Source: Postechiella sp039985655
GTDB lineage: Bacteria; Bacteroidota; Bacteroidia; Flavobacteriales; Flavobacteriaceae
Length of the DNA: 64,000 bases
Direction: 5' to 3'
Assembly (NCBI GenBank): GCA_039985655.1
Contig: JBDWSF010000032.1
Coordinates: 62,001 to 126,000, forward strand
In this document: positions 55,659 to 64,000 of the stretch, in pieces
Layout: each line of letters starts with the position of its first letter
Position numbering within the stretch: the stretch's first letter is position 1
Translations under genes and position numbers: made by a program
The notes under the pieces: generated by a model
What the model was told of the DNA's origin: nothing
Database searches by the model: none
The model's input: only the letters and a program-made list of their open reading frames with translations

Positions 55659-57263
55659 ATGAAACAATATAGAAATATTACATTTAGCATCCTTTTAGGA
55701 TTAACACTTTTTACTTCTTGTGAAAATTTACTGGAAGTAGAACCTGAAGAGGTCGTGTTTGCAGATGATTATCTTCAAGGAGATGAGATTGATGCCAGAT
55801 CGGCATTGTTTGGAGTGCTTTCGCAATTGCAAGAAGTGGCAGGGCAGTATGTTGTATTAGGCGAATTGCGTGCAGATTTGGTTAATATAAATGCGAATTC
55901 TAATGATGAAATTAGGGAAATTAATAATCACGATATTAGCGAAGGTAATAGTTATGCAGATTTAACAACGCTATTCTCTATTATCAATAATTGTAATTTT
56001 GCATTAGAAGGTATTGATACCGAGGCTAATGAAAATCAATTATTAGATGATTATGCTTCTATTTTAAGAATTAGAACATGGTCACAAATGCAAATTTTAA
56101 TCAATTACGGAAAGTTACCATACATTACACAACCCATTAAAACAAGTAATGAGTTAGATGATACGTATCCGTTATTAACAATAGATCAAGCTTTAGATCA
56201 ATTAATTTCAAATCTACAAGAAGTTGAAGGCGTTGAAAATGTGACTAAATATCCTGGTTCTTTAGGATTCTCTATTTTTAATATGATTCCAGATCAAAAT
56301 ATTCTTCTAGGTGATTTGCATTTATGGAAAGGAAATAATGTTTTAGCAGCAATACATTACAAAGCATTTTTAGAAGAATCTGTTACTTCTTCTGGGGCTT
56401 ATAATTTAAATGTTTATGTTACAGATGTTACGGAAAATAATGGAAATTTCACCTATTCTGATGATTGGGCAGAGATTTTTGGAGAAAATATTAGAACTAG
56501 CGAAGTGATAAATTATGTGGCTTTTAGTGAACAATTTAGACAACCTAATAATGCTTTTTCTGTAATTACAAGTCAATTAAAACCTTCTTTATCAATTATA
56601 TCTAATTGGATGAGTCAATCTATGGCATTTGAAGGAGAACCAGTAGAAGAGGGGTTAGATATACGAGGAGGACTTTCTGCAACGATTAATAGTGCAAATC
56701 CTGTAATAACTAAATACCAATTAGAATATTTTGCATGGAATAGAGCTGCTAAGATATATTTAAGATATGCAGAGGCTATTAATTATGCAGGACACTCAGA
56801 ACAAGCTTTAGCTATTTTAAACGGGATTCAAAACAACCCAGATGGGGCATCAATTGATGCTCCTCTTTTTGGAAATGATGAAGCATATTTAAATTTTGAT
56901 GAATTTTACACTTACAATGTTTTAGAACAGCCATCAGGAGGAAATTCAGGTGTTCGTGGTCGTGCAGGTTTAGCAGCTGTAGGTGGTGATATCGATTTAG
57001 AAAGTGCAGAGGCACAAGATTTAGTAGGTGCATTAATACTTAACGAAGCTGCTTTAGAACTTGCTTTTGAAGGTAATAGATGGGAAGATTTATTACGTTT
57101 TTCTAGACGAGACAATAACCCTAATATTTTGGCTGATGCCGTAGAAGATAAGTTTGTAACTGCTGGTGACGCAGGATTAGGGGCGACAATTAAACAGAAA
57201 TTGCAAAATCCAGAAAATTGGTATTTGCCATTAACTATACCTGACAATTTTGTTTCAAATTAA
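55659..57263 (+). CDS. SusD/RagB-family lipoprotein, last gene of the FAS1/SusCD operon
   Basis: This 534-residue lipoprotein has a signal peptide ending in FTSC (Cys21) followed by ENLLEVEPEEVVF. Typical parts are RIRTWSQMQILINYGKLPYI, LLGDLHLWKGNNVLAAIHYKAFL, KIYLRYAEAINYAG and NEAALELAFEGNRWEDLLRFSRR, ending with WYLPLTIPDNFVSN. The segment between about 410 and 445 is rich in Gly and Asn (PSGGNSGVRGRAG). It is the partner of the second SusC protein. A clear terminator at 57364-57406 ends the operon. Confidence 0.88.
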   Translation: MKQYRNITFSILLGLTLFTSCENLLEVEPEEVVFADDYLQGDEIDARSALFGVLSQLQEVAGQYVVLGELRADLVNINANSNDEIREINNHDISEGNSYADLTTLFSIINNCNFALEGIDTEANENQLLDDYASILRIRTWSQMQILINYGKLPYITQPIKTSNELDDTYPLLTIDQALDQLISNLQEVEGVENVTKYPGSLGFSIFNMIPDQNILLGDLHLWKGNNVLAAIHYKAFLEESVTSSGAYNLNVYVTDVTENNGNFTYSDDWAEIFGENIRTSEVINYVAFSEQFRQPNNAFSVITSQLKPSLSIISNWMSQSMAFEGEPVEEGLDIRGGLSATINSANPVITKYQLEYFAWNRAAKIYLRYAEAINYAGHSEQALAILNGIQNNPDGASIDAPLFGNDEAYLNFDEFYTYNVLEQPSGGNSGVRGRAGLAAVGGDIDLESAEAQDLVGALILNEAALELAFEGNRWEDLLRFSRRDNNPNILADAVEDKFVTAGDAGLGATIKQKLQNPENWYLPLTIPDNFVSN

Positions 57264-57363
57264 TTGTTTAAGAGAAACTAAATACAGATAATGTTTCATG
57301 ATTTAAATATTATGATTTATTATAAAGTGTTAAAGACTTTTATAAGTATTTAACTAAATAATT

Positions 57364-57406
57364 AAAAACTCCAAGACTTGATCTATTTCATGTTTTGGAG
57401 TTTTTT
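57364..57406 (+). terminator. Terminator of the FAS1/SusCD operon
   Basis: AAAAACTCCAAGAC pairs with GTTTTGGAGTTTTT around a 13-16-nt loop, followed by a T-run. It lies 100 bp past the SusD stop. Confidence 0.8.
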
Positions 57407-58243
57407 GATTTAAATTTTGTTTGTAGAGGAGAAATTTAGCTATTACTTTCCTAGGTTTTCACCAAGGATATAACTCATTTCAAAATAACTAGTTTTACTA
57501 TTTGAGTTAAAATCTTCAAATATATCAAGTACTTTGCCAACATAATTATCAAGGTTTTAAATTTTTTATTAAGTATAGTTTACTGAATCTGTGTAAACAT
57601 TAATAGTTATTGGGTTACCGAAAATAAATAGAGTGCATTCCAATCATTACATGAGTTTTCGTTATGTTTTAAGGCCTGAAATTTGAGTTGTATGCTAAGA
57701 CAGTATATTTGCCATTACGGATTAAAACACAGCCTATTATTTGTCGTTAAAGTATAGATTAACTAAAAATACAATGTATTAACATATGAATACTTTGTCT
57801 GTCTCTTGTGAATAAACAAATTGGATTGTACATAGAATAAAGAAACTGTAAAAACAGGTCTTTAAACTCTAAGTTTTTAGAGTAAAAGTGAGTAGGAATG
57901 TTAAAAAGAATATTTAAACAAAAAATAGATTATCATTTGTTTAAACATTAGCCCTGTCATCTTGTGTTAAATTCTACTTATTTGGGATACGTTTATTAAT
58001 ATATTAAATTTTATAAAGTGTTAGATTTTAAAGGGGCTTTATCCTTTTTTTAGAATTTAATTTCAAAATTACAATTGGTTTAAAACAAGATTTGATTTCT
58101 AGGCGATTTTTGATTAAAGTGAAGGACGAATATTGATTATAATTGATAAGCTAATCCATCTATTTTCAATGCTGAGATAATAAAGATCTAAGGTTTTATT
58201 TGCAGAAGCATTTAACAATGTTAACTAACCCATTTATACTAAA
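57407..58243. other. AT-rich convergent intergenic region
   Basis: No gene or RNA was recognised between the two convergent terminators. One minus-strand stretch of 36 codons at about 57447-57554 (FEMSYILGENLGK at its end) is protein-like but lacks a start and any family I know. It could be a relic or chance. Confidence 0.3.
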
Positions 58244-58278
58244 TAAAAAAAGCAGCCATAAAAAAAATATGACTGCTT
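58244..58278 (-). terminator. Terminator of the minus-strand SusC/SusD operon
   Basis: On the minus strand AGCAGTCATA pairs with TATGGCTGCT (one G.U) around an A/T-only loop and is followed by seven T. It lies about 40 bp past the SusD stop. Confidence 0.8.
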
Positions 58279-58318
58279 AGAAACTAAAACATAATAACTA
58301 ATTCAAGTTTTTTTATTG

Positions 58319-60100
58319 CTAGTACCCAGGATTTTGTAAAAACGTATCATCTACCTGAGTTGTAGGTAGTGGAAATAAATAATTATCTCTAGAAAAGTTT
58401 CGTGTAGATGCCGGTTGTATTAAAAGACATTCTCTGTCCCCAACTCCTGTAGTAGTAGTTTCAGGTGCGTAGCTGTATGATCCTGACGTGTATAGTGCGT
58501 CATTACCATCATAAACAGTACCCTCTATAACAGCACCATATACAGCTTCTCCTAGTTCTTGTTCTGCAATTCCCCAACGTTTTAAATCAGTGTATCTAGA
58601 AGCGCTTTCTGCATATAATTCAATGGCGCGCTCTCTTTTAATTTCTGTTTCAATATCCATGTTATTTGCAGCTAAAAAGGCATTGGAAATTGCTGGTAAA
58701 CCTGCTCTATCTTTAATTAAGTTTATAGATGCATCCATTTCACTATCTGTTAAAGCCCCATTTAATTCATATAAGGCTTCGGCATACATTAAATATACTT
58801 CAGCTAAACGCAATAAAGGGATGTCATAGCTTTCTGTAGTTGTTGCTCTAATAGCACCAGGTCCGTCCCAATTCCAACTCATGAATTTTGCATTGAAATA
58901 CCCAAAGTTTCCTGTTCCACTTAAAACAACATCTCCAGTTTGTGGTATTGAACCAAGATTTAGATGATGGGTAAAATAAGCTGTCATTCTTTTATCTCTG
59001 TTCTGAAATTCATCCTGAGTTTCAAAATATCCTTCAAATAAACTTGAGTCATTTATAGGTAAACCATCTGTACATAAAAATAAATCCATCATTTTTCTAC
59101 TAGGTCTTAATCGGCCATTATACACATGACTTACAAGTACTCCGGCTTGCCTAAATGTAAAATCATATTTACCATAAAGAATAAATTCTTTATTTGATGC
59201 CTTGTCTAGACCACCTGGGTTAGAATCTGCACCTTCTAGATTAAATAAGAAATTTGAGCTTAAGTCATTAAGCACATCGTTATGATTCCATAATTCAAAA
59301 GTACCAGAATTCATAACTGATTGCGTTAAAGTAACGACCTCTTGTAGGTAAGGTGTTATTTTAGATGCGTCATAGCCAGCACTACCGGCACCAGTACTTG
59401 TTCCGTCTCCATCTGTAGTTGTGCCTACATATTTCATCCAAGTTGCTTCATGTAATAAAACGTCTGCTTTAAAAGCCATGGCTGCTTCCTTACTAAATTT
59501 ACCTTTGTCTTGTGAAGCTATATTTGCTTCATTAGGTAACCCAGATATGGCATCATCTAAATCTGCTAATACTTGAGCAACAACCTCATATCGACTATTA
59601 CGTGGAGCAGATAATTCTTCAGAATCTACATCTAAAGATCTTGTTACTAATGTAACACCTCCAAATCGTTGAACTAAAAAGAAATGCTGCCATGCTCTAT
59701 GAAATTTAGCCGCAGCTACATATTCTGTAATACTTCCTTCTCCGGTATAAGTTTCTGCTCTCTCTATTAAAAGATTAATATCTCTAAGCGCTTCATAAGC
59801 GTCGGTATAGTAATCGTCATTTAATACCGCTAGAGTTTCTCCTCTACCATATTGTTGCATGCCTCCTTCTTCAAAATAACCAACTAAATCAGATCCATGA
59901 TCAGAGAATATACCTTGATCATCTCTCCAACCCATTAAGTCAGTGTAGAATCTATTAGATCCTGTTAAAAAGTGTTCTGCTTCATTGTAATACACATTAT
60001 CTGTTATATCAGCAGGTGGTGTTAAGTCTATAAAATCGTCTTCACAAGACGTAAAGAAGATCATTACGCATGGTAATATTATATATATTATTTTTTTCAT
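58319..60100 (-). CDS. SusD/RagB-family lipoprotein, third locus
   Basis: This 593-residue lipoprotein has a signal peptide ending in FTSC (Cys19) followed by EDDFIDLTPP. Characteristic segments are AAKFHRAWQHFFLVQRFGGVTLV, AAMAFKADVLLHEATWMKY, LRLAEVYLMYAEALYELNG and IKRERAIELYAESASRYTDLKRWG, with a C-terminal YLFPLPTTQVDDTFLQNPGY. It is 30 bp downstream of its SusC gene. No enzyme gene is attached to this pair in the window, so the ligand cannot be guessed. Degradative genes may lie beyond the right edge, upstream of the SusC gene. Confidence 0.9.
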   Translation of the reverse strand: MKKIIYIILPCVMIFFTSCEDDFIDLTPPADITDNVYYNEAEHFLTGSNRFYTDLMGWRDDQGIFSDHGSDLVGYFEEGGMQQYGRGETLAVLNDDYYTDAYEALRDINLLIERAETYTGEGSITEYVAAAKFHRAWQHFFLVQRFGGVTLVTRSLDVDSEELSAPRNSRYEVVAQVLADLDDAISGLPNEANIASQDKGKFSKEAAMAFKADVLLHEATWMKYVGTTTDGDGTSTGAGSAGYDASKITPYLQEVVTLTQSVMNSGTFELWNHNDVLNDLSSNFLFNLEGADSNPGGLDKASNKEFILYGKYDFTFRQAGVLVSHVYNGRLRPSRKMMDLFLCTDGLPINDSSLFEGYFETQDEFQNRDKRMTAYFTHHLNLGSIPQTGDVVLSGTGNFGYFNAKFMSWNWDGPGAIRATTTESYDIPLLRLAEVYLMYAEALYELNGALTDSEMDASINLIKDRAGLPAISNAFLAANNMDIETEIKRERAIELYAESASRYTDLKRWGIAEQELGEAVYGAVIEGTVYDGNDALYTSGSYSYAPETTTTGVGDRECLLIQPASTRNFSRDNYLFPLPTTQVDDTFLQNPGY

Positions 60101-60130
60101 TTGTATATTTTTTAATTTATATCTTAAAAT

Positions 60131-63100
60131 TTATAGAGACACTTTTAAACCTAATGCCCATGTACGCATATATGGATAGGTTGCGTTATTGTTATTTGCT
60201 CCAGCTTGTGCTTCTGGGTCGTAACCATCTTTTACTTTAGTTAATTCAAATAAATCATTCCCAGAGAAATATATGCGTACATTATCAATAGGAGTATTTG
60301 CTAATTTAAAATCTTTAAAAGTATACCCTATAATTAAAGATTTTAATCTAACATACTTGTTGTTTTGTTGCATAAAATCTTTATTTACATAATTCCAGTT
60401 AGCTACATTTCTTTGTGTAGATAATCGAGGAAACTCTGAGTTTGGGTTTTCTTCTGTCCATGTTCTACCTAACCACGTTGCAGATTGGTTTTGCCATATT
60501 TGCTGAAAAGGTGCTGAAAAATAACCAGTTCTAACAATATTTTGTTTTAGCGCTCCTTGAAAAAAGGCACTTAAGTCCCAGTTTTTATAATCTAATGAAA
60601 AATTAAATCCATAAACGTAATGAGGTGAAGAATCTCCATGGTAGGTTACATCGTTTGTGTCAATAGTACCATCTCCGTTAGTATCTACAATTCTTGTATC
60701 TCCGGGAACTAATCCTGAAGCTGTACCTTGATCTCTTAAAAGACCTCCACCTGCACCATAAGTAGTGTAGTAAGCATCAACTTCAGCTTGGTTAGCAAAA
60801 AAGCCATCTGTTTCATATAAATAAAAAGAATTGATTGGTTTTCCTAGAACAATATTATCATCTCTGTTGTCACTAGAATCAATTAAGTTTAACCCTGGTA
60901 CAAAGGTATCCTCAGCACCGTCGTATTTTGTGATTTCATTTCTAGAGTCGCTCATATTAGCACCTACATTAATGCCTACTTCTCCAATATTTCCTCTCCA
61001 TCCTAATTGTACTTCCCATCCGTTAGTTTCTAATGTTCCAGAATTGGTAAGTGGAGCTTCCGTACCAAGAGCATCTGGATATATAAGGCTAATTAGCATA
61101 TCATTATTCTCTTTCTCATAAAGGTCTATAGAGCCGTATACTTTGTTATTGAAAAGTTTAAAATCTAAACCAATTTCTTTTGTAGCTATTCCTTCCCATG
61201 TTGTAGTGTTGCTAAATAAATTACTAGCTCTTGTAGTAACTTGTTGTCCAGCATTAGTTTGTCCAAAAACGGTAGATCCAAAACCAACAGTAGATAAATA
61301 ACCAAAGTTATCAAAGCCAGATGTACTACCTAATTCACCATATCCACCACGTAATTTTAAGAAAGATATAGTATTACTATCTTTTAGAAAATCTTCGGAG
61401 CTAAGTACCCAACCGGCAGAAACACTATAGTAATTAGACCATTTTTGTCCTTCTGCAAATCTTGAAGACCCATCTCGTCTACCTTGAAGTTCAAATAGGT
61501 ATTTTTCTTTAAAATTATAATTTAAACGTCCAATATACCCAAAAGCACCCCAGGTGTTTCCGCCCCCTTCTGTTTCAATTGCTTGATCTGTTGCTCCTAA
61601 ATTTAAATCGTACACACCAAAGTCTACAAAACCATTTCTTTTGGCTCTAAGGGCATTGTTTGCGTTTCTCTCAGCTTCAACAGCTAATAGCCCAGATAAA
61701 TTATGATTTCCAAAGGTATTGCTGTAATTTAAAGAAGTTTTGTAATTTTTATAAGTAACATTACCAGTTTCTTCTTCTATGTATGTGTTACTAGCATCGG
61801 TTATAGTAGTTGCCAAGTCCCCTTGCCAGCTATATAAAGGAACAGACAGTTGGTATTCTTGATCTTCGCTTTGTTGTCTGCTAAATGCATAAGATCCAGC
61901 TATATTTAAGTGGTCAGTTATTTTATAGGTTACTTGAGCAAATATTTTCATTTGTTCATCTATATTATTTGTGCGTCCACCATCTATAACCTGTGCTACA
62001 GCATTTCTACGACCTGTTATACCTACCCCTCCAAAAACAGAATAATATTGTCCTTGGTCATTATATGCAGGGAACAAAGGAGCGTCATATGCAGCTGCAT
62101 CTCTTGCTAAACCTCCTGTTGGGCCAGAAACGTGTCTGTGAAAATAAGAAACGTTGGTATTTACGCTTAGCTTATCACTAACATCTACATTATAATTTAA
62201 TGCAAAATTATATCTGTCTGAAGAGTCATCAGCTACTTTCAAACCACCTACATTTTCATCATAACCTGCTGAAAGGCGGAAGTTACTTTTTTCAGTACCT
62301 CCAGATACACTAACGTTATGCTGTGTGGAATAAGAGTTACCAAAAAGATCATCAAATCTATTTCCTTCGGCTAACCATACTCTACCATTTATTGGTAAGT
62401 CATAATATCCTTCTTCTCCCGCAGCTATTCTTCCTAAAGTTTCATGATTATCCCAAAAGAAATATCGAGGACTTAAGCCTGCTGCTAAATCAGCATCAGC
62501 AGCTGCAAGGTAAATTTCTCCATATTCAGTCATAGTTGGTGTTGGTGGTCTAATACCAATAGTCCCCATGCGAGTTACGCTACTTATATCTACTTTAATA
62601 GCTCCTTTTCCTTTTTTTGTAGTTACTAAAATGACACCACCAGCCGCACGAGAACCATATACAGATGCAGATCCACCTTTTAAGACACTAATACTTTCAA
62701 TGTCATTTGGATTCATATCTGTAAATGAAGAGGTGTTAATTGCAGGTACCCCATCAATAACAATAAGAGGTTCAATTCCATTAACTGAAGAAGACCCTCT
62801 AATAAGGAAATTAATTTCTTCATTACCAGGTCTGGATGACAAACGAGTTACAACTAATCCAGGTGTTCTACCTTGAAGCGCTAAAGCTGGACTACCTACA
62901 GCAAGATCTTTAAAGGCTTCAGACGTTATTTGCTCTACAGAGCCAGTTAAGGTTTCTTTTTTAGCGGTACCATAACCTACTACAATTACTTCATCTAATG
63001 CTGTTAAGTCTGATTCAAGTGATACGTTAAGTGTACTTTGAGAACCGAGAGTAACCTCTTTAGTTACAAAACCTAGATAAGAAAATACAAGTAGATCATC

Positions 63101-63376
63101 TTGTGAGGCTTTAATCGTGTAATTTCCGTCAAAATCAGTTACAGCACCTACAGAAGTTCCTTTTACAATAATGTTAACACCAGGAATTCCCATGTTATCG
63201 TCTGCGCTAACAACTACACCAGTAATTGTCTTGTTTTGTTCAATGTCTACAGCTGTAGTTGTAGCTGCATATAATGGTACAGTCGTACCATAGAATAAGA
63301 AGACCATTATGCAAAATAGTCTTGCAAAAATTTTCAGATTTATCAGATTTAACTGATAATGTTTAATTCTAATCAT
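60131..63376 (-). CDS. SusC-like TonB-dependent transporter, third locus
   Basis: This 1081-residue outer-membrane protein has an extended N-terminus with a hydrophobic signal segment (ARLFCIMVFLFYGTTVPLYA). A carboxypeptidase-regulatory-like domain (about 48-125; GVVVSADDNMGIPGVNIIVKG) and a canonical TonB-box region, DEVIVVGYGTAKKETLTGS, follow. The plug has LQGRTPGLVVTRLSSRPGNE, IRGSSSVNG and GGSASVYGSRAAGGVILVTTKKG, and the barrel ends in WALGLKVSL. It is the first gene of a two-gene operon with SusD. Unlike the two SusC proteins of the FAS1 operon, all TonB-related motifs are standard, so it is likely a conventional glycan importer. Confidence 0.92.
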   Translation of the reverse strand: MIRIKHYQLNLINLKIFARLFCIMVFLFYGTTVPLYAATTTAVDIEQNKTITGVVVSADDNMGIPGVNIIVKGTSVGAVTDFDGNYTIKASQDDLLVFSYLGFVTKEVTLGSQSTLNVSLESDLTALDEVIVVGYGTAKKETLTGSVEQITSEAFKDLAVGSPALALQGRTPGLVVTRLSSRPGNEEINFLIRGSSSVNGIEPLIVIDGVPAINTSSFTDMNPNDIESISVLKGGSASVYGSRAAGGVILVTTKKGKGAIKVDISSVTRMGTIGIRPPTPTMTEYGEIYLAAADADLAAGLSPRYFFWDNHETLGRIAAGEEGYYDLPINGRVWLAEGNRFDDLFGNSYSTQHNVSVSGGTEKSNFRLSAGYDENVGGLKVADDSSDRYNFALNYNVDVSDKLSVNTNVSYFHRHVSGPTGGLARDAAAYDAPLFPAYNDQGQYYSVFGGVGITGRRNAVAQVIDGGRTNNIDEQMKIFAQVTYKITDHLNIAGSYAFSRQQSEDQEYQLSVPLYSWQGDLATTITDASNTYIEEETGNVTYKNYKTSLNYSNTFGNHNLSGLLAVEAERNANNALRAKRNGFVDFGVYDLNLGATDQAIETEGGGNTWGAFGYIGRLNYNFKEKYLFELQGRRDGSSRFAEGQKWSNYYSVSAGWVLSSEDFLKDSNTISFLKLRGGYGELGSTSGFDNFGYLSTVGFGSTVFGQTNAGQQVTTRASNLFSNTTTWEGIATKEIGLDFKLFNNKVYGSIDLYEKENNDMLISLIYPDALGTEAPLTNSGTLETNGWEVQLGWRGNIGEVGINVGANMSDSRNEITKYDGAEDTFVPGLNLIDSSDNRDDNIVLGKPINSFYLYETDGFFANQAEVDAYYTTYGAGGGLLRDQGTASGLVPGDTRIVDTNGDGTIDTNDVTYHGDSSPHYVYGFNFSLDYKNWDLSAFFQGALKQNIVRTGYFSAPFQQIWQNQSATWLGRTWTEENPNSEFPRLSTQRNVANWNYVNKDFMQQNNKYVRLKSLIIGYTFKDFKLANTPIDNVRIYFSGNDLFELTKVKDGYDPEAQAGANNNNATYPYMRTWALGLKVSL

Positions 63377-64000
63377 AAAATATAGTTTAGTTTATTGTTA
63401 TGGCAATGTTAGTTATAAAGGAAAAGGAGATGGATAAATTATTATTCAAAAGATATAAATTATAATCCTTTTTTTGATTATTTTCTGATACTTAAAGAAC
63501 GTATTGTCGTACTTGTTGTCTTTTTTGAATATTTAATAATCTGTACTCTGTATTAAATATTTAGTTTAGCTGAGGTACATTTTTTGTATAAGAAGGTTTT
63601 GTTACAAGTTCTTAGTTAATTAATTGTATTTTAATAGGTTAAGTTTATGTGTGTTAATGGTGTAAAGGTTTTAGAAGTGCTATTTATTCTGTTTCCTGAT
63701 CGGTTTCAAAGGGGGACTTATGTCTTTAAATAGTAAGGTAGGTTGTTTGTTTATTTTGTTCGGATTATTTTTTTTGGAGAAAACCATATTAATCCATATT
63801 TGTTGAAGTTATCAATGATTAGGTAGAACTTCGTTAAGGTTTTACATGTAAAAAGGATGTTATTTTATATCTTTTGAATGATAATTTATGCTTGCTGTTT
63901 TTCTGTCTAGTTAAATTGCACTAAATAATTTAAACTAAAAATTCAGGAAATAAATTTGGCAAAGTGCTAATAGATTTCACTGCGTTTTTAAATGTTTCAA
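63377..64000. other. Upstream region of the minus-strand SusC/SusD operon
   Basis: No gene was recognised up to the window edge. The promoter of the SusC gene should be here. On the minus strand TTTTGAAT followed by TCCAT occurs around 63430-63455, but with different spacing from the three operators at 6564, 14701 and 14882, so I do not count it as the same site. Confidence 0.35.

Noticed and set aside
57447..57554. Minus-strand 36-codon open stretch as a gene
   Set aside because: No start codon, no family recognised, and such a length can arise by chance in AT-rich DNA.
63430..63455. Possible fourth copy of the TCCAT operator upstream of the minus-strand SusC
   Set aside because: TTTTGAAT and TCCAT are present but the distance between them differs by three bases, the other repeat is not recognisable, and no -7 box stands at the conserved distance.
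1..64000. CRISPR arrays, tRNA or rRNA genes, intact insertion sequences, prophage genes
   Set aside because: No regularly spaced repeats, no cloverleaf-like or rRNA-like sequence, and no transposase or phage protein were recognised.

Overview
The window looks like a chromosomal segment of a member of the Flavobacteriaceae (Bacteroidota). The DNA is strongly AT-rich, Shine-Dalgarno sequences are absent or weak, promoters carry a TANNTTTR-type -7 box, and there are four SusC/SusD pairs, two giant hybrid two-component regulators with a propeller/Y_Y_Y sensor, and many SPII lipoproteins ending in S/G-C. No ribosomal or transfer RNA gene, CRISPR array, intact transposase or prophage was seen.

Layout. 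(1) 283-5862: a sugar-acid operon on the minus strand (UxaA-type dehydratase, SDR dehydrogenase, FAH-type diketo-acid hydrolase), then an AraC regulator and a divergent SDR dehydrogenase. Together they resemble the non-phosphorylative L-fucose/L-rhamnose route that ends in pyruvate and lactate. A decayed second copy of the AraC regulator lies at about 6085-6400. (2) 6564-36264: a large polysaccharide-utilisation-type locus. It holds a double DUF1080 lipoprotein with a Tat-exported Gfo/Idh/MocA oxidoreductase, a GH78-type rhamnosidase, a sodium/solute symporter plus myo-inositol oxygenase (minus strand), SusC/SusD, a divergent GH115-like lipoprotein, a GH92 enzyme, a two-domain esterase, a PI-PLC-like phospholipase, a GH115 alpha-glucuronidase, a calcineurin-like phosphoesterase and a hybrid two-component regulator. 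Three of its promoters share one architecture, TCCAT-N16-TCCAT-N21-TANNTTTR. It ties the inositol oxygenase operon to the SusC/SusD and DUF1080 operons.

(3) 37215-57263: a second hybrid regulator followed by a seven-gene operon of three fasciclin (FAS1) lipoproteins and two SusC/SusD pairs, without a recognisable catabolic enzyme. (4) 58319-63376: a further SusC/SusD pair on the minus strand, separated by convergent terminators.

Working model (inference). Region 2 could dismantle a glycosylated inositol phosphate, for example the head group of a glycosyl inositol phosphorylceramide or a phosphatidylinositol glycan. Glycosidases (GH78, GH92, GH115 and the GH115-like protein) and esterases would trim the glycan, the PI-PLC-like enzyme would cut the phosphodiester, the phosphoesterase would remove phosphate, and the symporter and inositol oxygenase would take up inositol and oxidise it to glucuronate. 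A conventional rhamnose/glucuronate polysaccharide remains possible. Region 3 is the least explained transport system in the window.
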